This document shows positions 1-8,291 of a DNA stretch of 64,000 bases, one piece after another. The number at the start of each line of letters is the position of its first letter. Position 1 is the stretch's first letter. The position numbers were made by a program, and so were the translations under genes. Below the pieces are notes generated by a model. It saw nothing but the letters and a program-made list of their open reading frames with translations, was not told the DNA's origin and did no database searches. This stretch comes from Gammaproteobacteria bacterium. GTDB taxonomy: Bacteria; Pseudomonadota; Gammaproteobacteria; Pseudomonadales; UBA5518. The DNA lies in assembly GCA_016705365.1 (NCBI GenBank), contig JADIYI010000008.1:372001-436000 (forward strand), read 5' to 3'.

Positions 1-194
1 TCGGCGCCGAGCGCGACGATCCTGTTGTAGGCGCCGCGCAGCTTGAACGAGAACACCGGCTGCAAATCCTCGCGCTTGAGCAGGATGCGGTTGCCAAAAC
101 GCGCCGACAACTGGCGCGCCTCGTCGATCGGACTCTCGATGGCCACATCATAGACACGCGCGGCAAGGATGCGCTTGATATAGGACTTCGGCAT
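1..194 (-). CDS. ilvA: Threonine ammonia-lyase, biosynthetic (N-terminal part, cut by window edge)
   Basis: The reverse strand from the ATG at 194 encodes about 64 residues beginning MPKSYIKRILAARVYD and containing FSFKLRGAYNR. That motif is the PLP-lysine segment of biosynthetic threonine deaminase, where K forms the Schiff base. The enzyme converts threonine to 2-oxobutyrate, the first committed step of isoleucine synthesis. The gene continues beyond base 1, so the C-terminal ACT-like regulatory domains cannot be checked. It is divergent from rpiA, as in Pseudomonas and many other gammaproteobacteria, which supports the call. A catabolic TdcB-type enzyme is less likely given the N-terminal sequence and this context. 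Confidence 0.85.
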   Translation of the reverse strand, partial: MPKSYIKRILAARVYDVAIESPIDEARQLSARFGNRILLKREDLQPVFSFKLRGAYNRIVALGA

Positions 195-337
195 GGTGCG
201 GGAACCGGCATGGAAAACGGCAACTCATGGTAAACAGCCAGCAATCCGGACGCCACTGCCAATATCGGCGAAATTGCCCGCGGCCCGCACGATAACGTAA
301 GCTCGCGCCTCCCCGCGCCACGCCCATCGAGATCGCC

Positions 338-1015
338 ATGAAAACCCAGGACGAGCTGAAACGAGCCGCCGCGCAAGCGGCCTTCGAGCATGTGCGCGAG
401 CGGCTCGACGAGCGTACCGTGATCGGCGTCGGCACCGGCTCGACCGCCAACCTGTTCATCGACCTGCTGGCCGGAATTCGCGCGCGCATCACGGCGACGG
501 TTGCCAGCTCCGAGGGCTCGGCCAGGCGGCTTGCCGCGCATGGCATCCCGGTTCTCGACCTGAACGCGGTCGACGGGGTCGACATCTACGTCGACGGAGC
601 CGACGAGGCCAACGCGCAACTGCAGCTCGTCAAGGGGGGCGGCGCCGCATTGACCCGCGAGAAGATCGTTGCGGCAGTGGCGCGCGAATTCATCTGCATC
701 GCCGACCACAGCAAGCTGGTGGCCCGGCTCGGTGCATACCCGCTGCCGGTGGAGGTGATCCCGATGGCGCGCAGCCACGTGGGGCGCGCGATCGTGCATC
801 TCGGCGGTAGCCCGGTTTACCGTCAGGGCGTGCTGACCGACAACGGCAACATCATCATCGATGTACACGATTTGCCGGCCTACGATCCGCTGCTGATGGA
901 AGTCGAGCTGAACAACATCGTCGGGGTGGTATGCAACGGGCTTTTCGCGCGCCGCCCGGCGGACCTGTTGTTGCTGGCTGGTCCCGACGGCGTGCGCGAG
1001 ATGCGCGCGTCCTGA
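338..1015 (+). CDS. rpiA: Ribose-5-phosphate isomerase A
   Basis: This 225-residue protein matches the usual RpiA length (about 219). It shows the family landmarks in order: IGVGTGSTANLFID near residue 30 (phosphate loop), a SSEGS segment, VDIYVDGADEAN around residue 85 (catalytic acidic residues) and KGGGAALTREKIVA near residue 105. RpiA interconverts ribose-5-phosphate and ribulose-5-phosphate in the cytoplasmic non-oxidative pentose phosphate pathway. The ATG at 338 follows a weak GAGAT ribosome-binding sequence. The gene is divergent from ilvA across a 143-base spacer in which no strong sigma-70 promoter stands out. Identification is secure. Confidence 0.95.
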   Translation: MKTQDELKRAAAQAAFEHVRERLDERTVIGVGTGSTANLFIDLLAGIRARITATVASSEGSARRLAAHGIPVLDLNAVDGVDIYVDGADEANAQLQLVKGGGAALTREKIVAAVAREFICIADHSKLVARLGAYPLPVEVIPMARSHVGRAIVHLGGSPVYRQGVLTDNGNIIIDVHDLPAYDPLLMEVELNNIVGVVCNGLFARRPADLLLLAGPDGVREMRAS

Positions 1016-1028
1016 GCGGGCGCCCGGC

Positions 1029-2621
1029 TCAGCCAACGATCTGCGAACGCACCCGCAACAGGCCGGTGAGATCCGCACTGATCCGATCCCCCGGGACCAA
1101 CGGCCCCACGCCTTTTGGCGTCCCGGTCAACACGACGTCACCCGGCCACAGACTGAACTGCGCACTGGCATAGCAGATCAGATCGATGATCGGCGTCAGC
1201 ATCTGGGCGCTGTTGCCAAACTGTCGCCGGCGTCCGTTCACCGCGAGCTTCAGCTCCAGGTTGGCCAGATCGCAAGCGGGATCGAGTGGCAGAAATACGC
1301 TGATCGGGCAGGATGCGTCAAAGCCCTTGGCCATCTCCCAGGGATGGCTCTGCGCTTTCAGCCCATCCTGCACATCGCGCAGCGTCAGATCGATCGCGAG
1401 CCCGATACCGGCGATCGCCGCGCGCACCTGCCCGGGTGTGGCGGCGCACAATTCGCGCCCGATCAGCACCGCGATCTCGAGCTCGTGGTGCACGCTGCCG
1501 CGCGCGGCAGGTACCCGGATGAAGGGTGCGAAATCGACCGCCGCGGACGGCGGCTTGATGAACAGCAGCGGCGTTTCCGGAACCGGGTTTCCGAGCTCTT
1601 GCGCATGGGCCGCATAGTTGCGCCCGACACACACCAGCTTGCCTACCGGCAGCTCGATACGCTTGCCGGAGACATAAGCGTGACAGTAACCATCGGTGCC
1701 GACCAGCGGGCGCTGCAAGCCCGGGTCACCGGCAATCAACGCGCGCAGTCGCCGGTGGTGCTTGCCGCTGCTGAACTGGCGAAAGCGGACCGCGAAGCGC
1801 GCGCGCGCGGCCGCCGCCTGCCGCTGCAGCTCCTGCGTCAGCGCCTCGATCAACTGGCATAATGCCGCATCGCCGGTCGCACCCGGGTACTGCAGCACGG
1901 CCTGCAACAGCTGCGCATGCGTGGCGAAATCCTGATAGTCGCCAAGCACGTTCTGCAGCTTGCGCATACGCCGGATCGCGGCAACGATCTCGGGCTCGTC
2001 GCCATCCGGTGCATGCATTTCCAGCAGGTAGCGCAGGCGTTTGCAGCGCTTGCGCAGGTCGTGAAGCTGCAGCGGCTCGGAGCTGTCATCGATCGCACGC
2101 CCGTGTTTGAGCATCGAACCCAGAGCATGGCGCAACGCGCCGCGATTGACCGCCCGCGCCGGCCACCCCGGGGTATGGGGTGTCAGTCCGGCGAAGGATT
2201 GCAGACGCTCCACCAGTCGATGTGCGCGCAGGCTGCGGCACGAGGACAGCAGCGCACGCCGTTCCCGGTAACGCATCCGGTTGAGCGCACGGCGCAACGT
2301 CGTCACGGCGGGATCGGTGTCCGGCAGGTGGGCATAATCCGCGAGCCGCTGCAGGAATACATCGATATCGCGCAGACCTCCGCTGCGCCCTGCCAGCCAG
2401 CGGCATTCATCCGCAAGTTCCGCGACGTCCGCGACCGGCAGGAACTGCCCGAGCGCCTTCAGCGCGGTGCGTATGCGGCGCAGCTCGACCCGGAAGCGGT
2501 GCAGCACCTCGATATCGGCGTCGACTTCCAGCTGCGGCAACAGGCCGGCCAGGCGCTGCGCGGCGCCAGCGAGATAACTCACGGTGGCGCGTCGATCCCG
2601 CTCCAGAACCGGATGCAACAT
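1029..2621 (-). CDS. CHAD domain protein fused to fumarylacetoacetate hydrolase family domain
   Basis: One uninterrupted 530-codon frame contains two normally separate proteins. Residues 1 to about 290 form a CHAD domain: helical, rich in Arg/His, with repeated H-x-x-R patterns such as LHRFRVELRRIRTALK and HDLRKRCKRLRYLLE. CHAD domains bind polyphosphate. From about residue 320 the sequence is a complete FAH/YcgM-type hydrolase: PVGKLVCVGRNYAAHA, the metal-binding HHELEIAVLIG, LTLRDVQ and the C-terminal GDVVLTGTPKGVGPL. The start MLHPVLERD at 2621 was chosen because upstream in-frame sequence has no CHAD similarity. No convincing start with a Shine-Dalgarno precedes the FAH part. It could be a true fusion or the result of a single-base deletion joining adjacent genes near 1690. 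Confidence 0.75.
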   Translation of the reverse strand: MLHPVLERDRRATVSYLAGAAQRLAGLLPQLEVDADIEVLHRFRVELRRIRTALKALGQFLPVADVAELADECRWLAGRSGGLRDIDVFLQRLADYAHLPDTDPAVTTLRRALNRMRYRERRALLSSCRSLRAHRLVERLQSFAGLTPHTPGWPARAVNRGALRHALGSMLKHGRAIDDSSEPLQLHDLRKRCKRLRYLLEMHAPDGDEPEIVAAIRRMRKLQNVLGDYQDFATHAQLLQAVLQYPGATGDAALCQLIEALTQELQRQAAAARARFAVRFRQFSSGKHHRRLRALIAGDPGLQRPLVGTDGYCHAYVSGKRIELPVGKLVCVGRNYAAHAQELGNPVPETPLLFIKPPSAAVDFAPFIRVPAARGSVHHELEIAVLIGRELCAATPGQVRAAIAGIGLAIDLTLRDVQDGLKAQSHPWEMAKGFDASCPISVFLPLDPACDLANLELKLAVNGRRRQFGNSAQMLTPIIDLICYASAQFSLWPGDVVLTGTPKGVGPLVPGDRISADLTGLLRVRSQIVG

Positions 2622-2718
2622 GGTCAAGACCAGCCGAAAGGGACGACGATGGTAGCAGAGCCCAATCGCGGCGTCAGTGGCTGCGAATGGCAGCCCGAAC
2701 CGCGCTGTGGCGCTGCGG

Positions 2719-3210
2719 CTAGCGCTTGGGGTAATCGAAATCCCATTCCAGCGGCCTGGTCCCGGCCACCGCGCACCAGGGCGTGCTCCCGTAACCGAGG
2801 TGCAATACACCGCAGGTCGGTACATTGTCGATTCGCGCCGCCGGGCACAGCAGGTTGGCGAGTTCGGTGATGGTGGGGTTGTGCCCGACGGCGAGCACGC
2901 ATTCGAGCGCCTCCGGCAGGGCGCCGATCAGCGCCAGCCAGTCGCCGGTCCCCGCCTCGTACAACCCGTCGACGATTTCAATATCGGCAACGGGATAATC
3001 GAACTGCGCGGCCAGCAGTTGCGCCGTGCGCAGCGCGCGCCGTGCCGGGCTGGCAATCATTTGTTGCGGCACCAGCGAACGGCTCTTCAGGCGCGCGCCC
3101 ATTTCCGGAGCGTCGTGCTCGCCGCGCTTGTTCAGCGGGCGATCGAAATCGCGCAGTGAAGCGTCACTCCAGGCCGATTTCGCATGCCGCACTATCAACA
3201 GATGTTTCAT
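2719..3210 (-). CDS. SixA-type histidine phosphatase (phosphoglycerate mutase-like)
   Basis: This protein of about 163 residues begins MKHLLIVRHAKSAW, the RHG/RHA catalytic motif of the histidine phosphatase superfamily. Further hallmarks are RPLNKRGEHDAPEMG, SPARRALRTAQ and AVGHNPTITELANLL, which holds the second catalytic His. Length and motifs fit the SixA branch, which dephosphorylates phosphohistidine on proteins. The actual substrate is unknown here. The ATG at 3210 is preceded by AGGAG at 8 bases; a GTG nine bases upstream would leave no spacing, so 3210 is preferred. It is divergent from oppA and lies upstream of the CHAD-FAH gene on the same strand. Confidence 0.85.
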   Translation of the reverse strand: MKHLLIVRHAKSAWSDASLRDFDRPLNKRGEHDAPEMGARLKSRSLVPQQMIASPARRALRTAQLLAAQFDYPVADIEIVDGLYEAGTGDWLALIGALPEALECVLAVGHNPTITELANLLCPAARIDNVPTCGVLHLGYGSTPWCAVAGTRPLEWDFDYPKR

Positions 3211-3275
3211 TCCGCTCACTCCTGCCGTTCCCGATCAATACCAGCTCGCCCGGCGCTCAGTAACGAATCCGGTGC

Positions 3276-3304
3276 TTTACTTGTGCGAAAGATGCCGCTA
3301 TCAC
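3276..3304 (+). promoter_or_regulatory. Candidate sigma-70 promoter for the opp operon
   Basis: TTTACT (3276-3281) and TATCAC (3299-3304) are separated by 17 bases and lie 39 bases ahead of the putative oppA start, in the divergent spacer with the phosphatase gene. Both hexamers are imperfect, so this is a weak inference. Confidence 0.3.
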
Positions 3305-3342
3305 TGTAGCCCCCGATCAGCGCTTCGCACGAGATCACCATT

Positions 3343-4950
3343 TTGCCATCTGCCCTGCGCTCGCTGCACCTGTCGCTGCTGTGCCTTCTGCTCGCAATGC
3401 CTGGTTATGCGAGCGAGATGGCCGTCGATGCGGAAAAGCGGGAAATTGCCATCGCCCTGGCCACCGAACCGCCGTCGCTCAACTCGGTGAAAGCCACCGA
3501 CGCCGAGAGCTCGCGCATTCTCGATCATATCAGCGAGGGGCTGCTGGGTTACGACGCCGACAATCGCCTGAGCGGCGGCGTCGCGCAACGCTGGGAGCTG
3601 AGCCCGCAGGGCGCGACTTTCCATTTGCGCCGCGATGCACTGTGGGACGATGGTGTCGCGGTGACCGCCAATGACTTCGTGTTTGCCTGGCGCGAGGTGG
3701 TGCGGCCCGGCAATGCCGCGCAGTACGCGCCACTGATGTTCCCGATCCGCAATGCCCGGCGCATCAATGCCGGTGAACTGGAGCCCGCGATGCTCGGCGT
3801 GCGGGCGCTCGACGATCACACGCTGCGGGTCGAATTCGAGGAACCGTGCGCCTACTTCCTCGGCCTCACGGCGTATATCACCTACCGGCCGATTCGCGAG
3901 GATGTGTACCGGCGTTTCGGCGAGCGCTATGCGGCGGAGGCGGGCAACCTGCGCTCGAACGGTCCGTTTCGCCTGAGCGAGTGGGTACACGGGGCGCGCT
4001 TGCGTCTCGAGCGCAACCCGCAATACTGGAACGTGGCAGCGGTCGCGCTGAACGCCATCAACGTGCCCTATATCACCGAGGAGCCGAGTTCCACCTTCAA
4101 CCTGTTCAAGGACGACAAGATCGCACTCGCACCGCTCGATGACTCCACGATGCGCGAAGCGCTGGCGCGACGCATGAACGTGAAGCGCTTCATCGACGGC
4201 GCGCAGCTCTACATCGAGTTCAACCACCGTCCCGGGCGCCCGACGCGCAACCGGCATCTGCGCAAGGCCCTGCAACTCGCCTTCGATCCGGACACCTTCG
4301 TGGCACGCATCGTGCGCGTGCCCGGCAACGAGCCGATGCGCAGCCTGTTGCCGGGCTGGATCCAGGGAGAAAAGGAACTGTTCCGCCACGAGCACCCGCC
4401 GCGCGCACTGCACACCGATGTCGCACTGGCGCGCCAGCAGCTGGAACTGGCCAGGCAGGAACTCGGCGAGATCCCCGCGCTGGTGCTGCTGCTCGGCGAC
4501 ACGCCGACGGCCGGCAAGCAGGCCGAGTATCTGCAGGACCTGTACCTGCGCACGCTCGGCATCGAACTGAAACTCGACAAGCAGGTGTTCAAACAGCGGC
4601 TGGAGAAAATGACTGCCGGCGATTTCGACATGGTCGCCTCGGCATGGGGCCCCGACTATGATGATCCGCTGACCTACGCGGACCTCTTTGCATCATGGAA
4701 CATGAACAACCGCGGACGCTATAGCAACGCGGAGTACGACCGCCAGGTCGCCATTGCGCAGCAGAGCGTCGCGGCACCCGTGCGCAACGCGGCATTTGCC
4801 CGCATCCAGGATATCGTGATCGAGGACGCGGTGATCATCGCGCTCTACGAGCGCGGCTATCTCTACGTGCAGCATCCGCGACTTGGCGGCGTGAAACGGC
4901 GGGTGTTCGGCGGCGACCCCAACTTCACCTACGCGTATATCGAAGAATGA
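3343..4950 (+). CDS. oppA: Peptide ABC transporter substrate-binding protein (OppA/SBP_bac_5 family)
   Basis: This is a 535-residue periplasmic binding protein. It starts at a TTG (no in-frame ATG precedes the signal peptide) with a Sec signal sequence, residues 1 to about 24 (LHLSLLCLLLAMPGYAS). There is no lipobox cysteine, so it is probably a soluble periplasmic protein. Family landmarks include EPPSLNSVKATDAESSRIL near the mature N terminus, the SEGLLGYDADNRL segment, LRSNGPFRLSEWVHG, and RKALQLAFDP. It would capture oligopeptides, possibly murein peptides, and deliver them to OppBC. It is the first gene of oppABCDF, with 10 bases to oppB. The start codon is the least certain part of the annotation. 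Confidence 0.88.
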   Translation: MPSALRSLHLSLLCLLLAMPGYASEMAVDAEKREIAIALATEPPSLNSVKATDAESSRILDHISEGLLGYDADNRLSGGVAQRWELSPQGATFHLRRDALWDDGVAVTANDFVFAWREVVRPGNAAQYAPLMFPIRNARRINAGELEPAMLGVRALDDHTLRVEFEEPCAYFLGLTAYITYRPIREDVYRRFGERYAAEAGNLRSNGPFRLSEWVHGARLRLERNPQYWNVAAVALNAINVPYITEEPSSTFNLFKDDKIALAPLDDSTMREALARRMNVKRFIDGAQLYIEFNHRPGRPTRNRHLRKALQLAFDPDTFVARIVRVPGNEPMRSLLPGWIQGEKELFRHEHPPRALHTDVALARQQLELARQELGEIPALVLLLGDTPTAGKQAEYLQDLYLRTLGIELKLDKQVFKQRLEKMTAGDFDMVASAWGPDYDDPLTYADLFASWNMNNRGRYSNAEYDRQVAIAQQSVAAPVRNAAFARIQDIVIEDAVIIALYERGYLYVQHPRLGGVKRRVFGGDPNFTYAYIEE

Positions 4951-4960
4951 ACAGGTTCCC

Positions 4961-5902
4961 ATGCTGCGCTATATCCTGAACCGCATCCTCTCGGGCCTGC
5001 TGACGATCTGGTTCATCGCCACCGCGACCTTCGTCGGCATGCATTCGGTGCCCGGCGATCCGTTGCTCAACGCAAAGGCCCTGACTCCCGAGATCCGCCG
5101 CAATCTCGAGCAACTGTACGGTCTCGACAAACCGCTCACGCAACAATACCTGATCTACATCGGCAACATGGCGCGTGGTGATTTCGGCATATCGTTCACC
5201 CAGCAGAACCGCCACGTCAACGACATCATCCGCGATCATTTTCCGGTGTCCGCGCTGCTCGGCGTACTGGCAATGCTGTTCGCGACACTGGGCGGTATCG
5301 TCTGGGGCGCGCTGACCGCGAACTACCGTGACCGGCTGCCTGATATCGTGATCATGTTCCTGGTCGTGCTGTGCATATCGGTGCCGAGCTTCGTGTTCGC
5401 GGCGCTCGGTCAGCTCGCAATCCTGCGGCTCAACGAAGCGCTTGGCGTGTCGCTGCTGCCGGTGGCCGGCTGGGGAAGTTTCAGCCACATGATCGTGCCG
5501 GCCACCGTGCTCGGCCTCGGCACGATGGCTTTCCTGACCCGGCTGATGCGTTCCTCCATGCTCGAGGTTCGCGGCTCCGATTACGTGCGTACCGCGCGTG
5601 CCAAGGGGCTCTCGCCGCTGCGCATCTTCTTCAGCCATCAACTGCGCAACGCCATCCTGCCGGTAATCACGGTGCTCGGGCCGGCGATCGCGGCGATCAC
5701 CACCGGAGGCTTCGTGGTGGAACTGGTATTCGCGATTCCGGGGCTCGGGCGCTACTTCGTGCAGGCGGTGCAACAGCTCGATTACACCGTGATCATGGGG
5801 ACCACGGTCTTCTATGGCTCGTTCCTGGTGTTCATGGTGATCGTGGTCGACATCCTGTACGGTTTCGTCGATCCCCGCATCCGGGTGGAGAAAGCCAACT
5901 GA
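4961..5902 (+). CDS. oppB: Oligopeptide ABC transporter permease OppB
   Basis: This 313-residue inner-membrane permease has the usual length of OppB (306). It starts MLRYILNRILSGLLTIWFIATATF, the typical first transmembrane helix, followed by the periplasmic PGDPL segment and the cytoplasmic EAA loop VRTARAKGLSPLRIFFSHQLRNA, which docks on the ATPases. Six membrane segments can be picked out. Its stop shares one base with the start of oppC (TGATG), indicating translational coupling. With OppC it forms the peptide channel. Confidence 0.92.
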   Translation: MLRYILNRILSGLLTIWFIATATFVGMHSVPGDPLLNAKALTPEIRRNLEQLYGLDKPLTQQYLIYIGNMARGDFGISFTQQNRHVNDIIRDHFPVSALLGVLAMLFATLGGIVWGALTANYRDRLPDIVIMFLVVLCISVPSFVFAALGQLAILRLNEALGVSLLPVAGWGSFSHMIVPATVLGLGTMAFLTRLMRSSMLEVRGSDYVRTARAKGLSPLRIFFSHQLRNAILPVITVLGPAIAAITTGGFVVELVFAIPGLGRYFVQAVQQLDYTVIMGTTVFYGSFLVFMVIVVDILYGFVDPRIRVEKAN

Positions 5903-7257
5903 TGAGTGTCAGCAGCGGTTATCAGCCGGTGGCGGCGGATTTCCTGCCGCTGGCGCAAGCGGCCACAGGCGCGCAGATCAGCCGCCCCTCGCTGTCGTAC
6001 TGGCAGGATGCCTGGCGCCGGCTGAAACAGAATCCCCGCGCGATGCTTTCGCTGCTGGTGGTGGCGTTCATGATCGCCGGCACCCTGGTCGGACCGTTGC
6101 TGTGGCGGGTGAACCCCGCACACCAGGTACTGGACCAGATCTCCCAGGGGCCGAACCTGGGAATGTCGGCGCTGTTGGTGGACGATTACGTCCCGTGGGC
6201 GGGCCGCACGGTAACCGTTTCACCCACGCGCGCCGCCACGGCGGCCGATCTGGCGGCACCGTCCGCGATCACCGTCCATGGCCAGCCGACCACCGAGGCG
6301 GTGCGCTTCCACTGGACGCCGGTCGCGGGCGCCACGGGCTACGCGATCTATCGCCATGAATTGCCTCCCGGCGGCAGCTTCGATCTCGGCTTGCCGCTGG
6401 GCGAGGTGGAGGGGGCGGGCACGGTCAGCTTCGAGGACCGGCTCGGACTCGAATCGCGCCGTTATTTCTACTCGGTAGTACCGTTGCTCGGGCACGAGGA
6501 GGGGCCCACCTATATCACGCTGGAGCAGCAGCTTCGCCAGGCGATCGCGATCTCCGAGGCGCGCTATCGCGGCCTGGTCACGGAGCAGGGGGCAGCGATC
6601 GGCGAGGATATCCGCCTGGTCGCCCATCCGCTGGGCACCGATTACCTCGGCCGCGATATCCTCGCGCGCATCATCCAGGGGGCCCGTACCTCGTTGTTCA
6701 TCGGCGTCACCGCGCCGTTTCTCTACGTGTTGTTCGGCTTGTGTTATGGCGGCGTTTCCGGTTACTTCGGCGGGCGTATCGACAACGCCATGATGCGTTT
6801 CGCGGACTTCGTGATCGCGCTGCCCTTCCTGTTGTTCATGATCCTGTTCAAGGTCGCCTTCGGCATCGGGCCCGGCGAGAGCGGGGTGATGCCGATGCTG
6901 ATTGCACTGATCCTGCTCGGCTGGCCGGCATCCGCGCGGCTGGTGCGCGGGCAGGTGCTGCAGATCCGCGAGGAAGCCTACATCCAGGCGGCGCGCATGA
7001 TGGGCGCGGGCACGCGGTATCTGATCTTCCGCCATATGGTGCCGAACGTGATGGGCGTGCTGCTGGTGGCGCTCACCTTCGCGGTGCCGAGCGCCCCCTC
7101 GTGGGGATCGATGTGCAACGACGGTATCCGCACCATGCTCGCGCACCCGCACGAGTTGATCGTTCCGGCGGTGTTCATCAGCATCACGGTACTGGCGTTC
7201 AACCTGCTCGGCGACGGTCTGCGCGATGCGCTGGATGCGCGCCTGAGGTCACGCTGA
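5902..7257 (+). CDS. oppC: Oligopeptide ABC transporter permease OppC with inserted periplasmic FN3-like domain
   Basis: The product is 451 residues, against about 300 for typical OppC. Residues 1-75 give the cytoplasmic N terminus and first membrane helix (AMLSLLVVAFMIAGTLVG). About residues 103-230 are an insertion with fibronectin-III character: VRFHWTPVAGATGYAIYRHE, then a segment ending RRYFYSVVPLLGHEEGPT. The canonical protein resumes at HPLGTDYLGRDILARII, with EAA loop QAARMMGAGTRYLIFRHMVPN. Near residue 395 the sequence runs directly from AVPSA to PSWGSMCNDG. Usual OppC/DppC proteins have about 20 more residues there (the FxEAFLSFLGLG segment), so an in-frame deletion is suspected. 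The insertion is predicted to lie in the first periplasmic loop, facing OppA. Confidence 0.85.
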   Translation: MSVSSGYQPVAADFLPLAQAATGAQISRPSLSYWQDAWRRLKQNPRAMLSLLVVAFMIAGTLVGPLLWRVNPAHQVLDQISQGPNLGMSALLVDDYVPWAGRTVTVSPTRAATAADLAAPSAITVHGQPTTEAVRFHWTPVAGATGYAIYRHELPPGGSFDLGLPLGEVEGAGTVSFEDRLGLESRRYFYSVVPLLGHEEGPTYITLEQQLRQAIAISEARYRGLVTEQGAAIGEDIRLVAHPLGTDYLGRDILARIIQGARTSLFIGVTAPFLYVLFGLCYGGVSGYFGGRIDNAMMRFADFVIALPFLLFMILFKVAFGIGPGESGVMPMLIALILLGWPASARLVRGQVLQIREEAYIQAARMMGAGTRYLIFRHMVPNVMGVLLVALTFAVPSAPSWGSMCNDGIRTMLAHPHELIVPAVFISITVLAFNLLGDGLRDALDARLRSR

Positions 7258-8291
7258 TGAGCGATCCAGCGGTTTCAACGCCAGTGCTCGAGGTGCGTGA
7301 CCTGGAGGTGGAATTCGCCACCTACGGGGGCGTGGTCAAGGCCGTGCGCGGGGTGAGTTACGCGGTGGAGCGCGGGCGCACGCTGGCGGTGGTCGGTGAG
7401 TCGGGCTGCGGCAAATCAGTCACCGTGCAGGCGATCATGGGGCTGATCGACATGCCGCCCGGACGCATCACGGGTGGCTCCGCGCGCCTGCTGGGGCAGG
7501 AGCTGATCGGCCTCGGCGCGCGCGCGATCAACCGCGTGCGCGGTGCGGCAATCGGCATGATCTTCCAGGATCCGATGACCTCGCTCAACCCGACCATGAA
7601 GATCGGCAGCCAGATCGCCGAGACGCTGATCGCGCACCGCGGCATGGCCCGACGCGAGGCGCTGGCGCAGGCGGTGCAACTGCTCGATCGCACCCGCATC
7701 CCGGAGGCGGGCAAGCGCGCGAACCAATACCCCTTCGAGCTGTCCGGAGGCATGCTGCAGCGGGTGATGATCGCGATCAGCCTGGCCTGCAAACCAGCGC
7801 TGCTGATCGCCGATGAGCCCTCGACCGCGCTCGATGTCACGATCCAGAACCAGGTGCTGGAACTGATGCGCGAGATCCAGCGCGAGGAAGGCATGGCCAT
7901 CGTGCTGATCACCCACGATCTCGGGGTGGTGGCGCGCATGGCCGATGATGTGGCGGTGATGTACGCCGGACGCATCGTCGAATCGGGCCCCGTCGAGGAT
8001 ATCTTCTATCGCTCCGCGCACCCCTACACCACGGGATTGAAGCGCGCGATGCCGGGCGCTGCGCGCACGCACCGGAAACTGGTCGCCATAGCGGGCAGCC
8101 CGCCCGACCTGTTCGCGGTTCCGCCGGGCTGCGCCTATGCGCCGCGCTGCCCGCACGCGATGAATATCTGCGCGGTGCACGATCCGGCACCAAGCGCGCT
8201 CGGGGCGCAACATCGGGCCAGTTGCTGGTTGCACCACCCACAGGCCCCGGCAGTCGCCACGACCCCGCCCACGATGAGTGACACCCGATGA
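7257..8291 (+). CDS. oppD: Oligopeptide ABC transporter ATP-binding protein OppD
   Basis: This is a 344-residue cytoplasmic ATPase. Walker A is GESGCGKSV near residue 45, followed by the Q-loop MIFQDPMTSLNP. The signature is LSGGMLQRVMIA (the M variant is normal for OppD/DppD), Walker B is LLIADEPSTALDV, and the H-loop is LITHDLGVVARM. The C-terminal oligopeptide-transporter extension with the cysteine-rich GCAYAPRCPHAMNIC segment is present. The start overlaps the oppC stop (TGATG) and its last four bases overlap oppF. It powers import as a heterodimer with OppF. Confidence 0.93.
   Translation: MSDPAVSTPVLEVRDLEVEFATYGGVVKAVRGVSYAVERGRTLAVVGESGCGKSVTVQAIMGLIDMPPGRITGGSARLLGQELIGLGARAINRVRGAAIGMIFQDPMTSLNPTMKIGSQIAETLIAHRGMARREALAQAVQLLDRTRIPEAGKRANQYPFELSGGMLQRVMIAISLACKPALLIADEPSTALDVTIQNQVLELMREIQREEGMAIVLITHDLGVVARMADDVAVMYAGRIVESGPVEDIFYRSAHPYTTGLKRAMPGAARTHRKLVAIAGSPPDLFAVPPGCAYAPRCPHAMNICAVHDPAPSALGAQHRASCWLHHPQAPAVATTPPTMSDTR

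Noticed and set aside
195..337. Promoters in the ilvA/rpiA divergent spacer
   Set aside because: Candidate boxes (TTGCCC, GATAAC) have spacings of 11-13 bases, too short for sigma-70, so no site is called.
1318..1632. 104-codon minus-strand frame overlapping the FAH domain
   Set aside because: It is a frame-shifted reading of the hydrolase. It is relevant only as evidence about the possible single-base deletion at the fusion junction.
3301..4413. 370-codon open frame on the minus strand
   Set aside because: It is antisense to oppA and its translation shows no family features, whereas oppA is a full binding protein.
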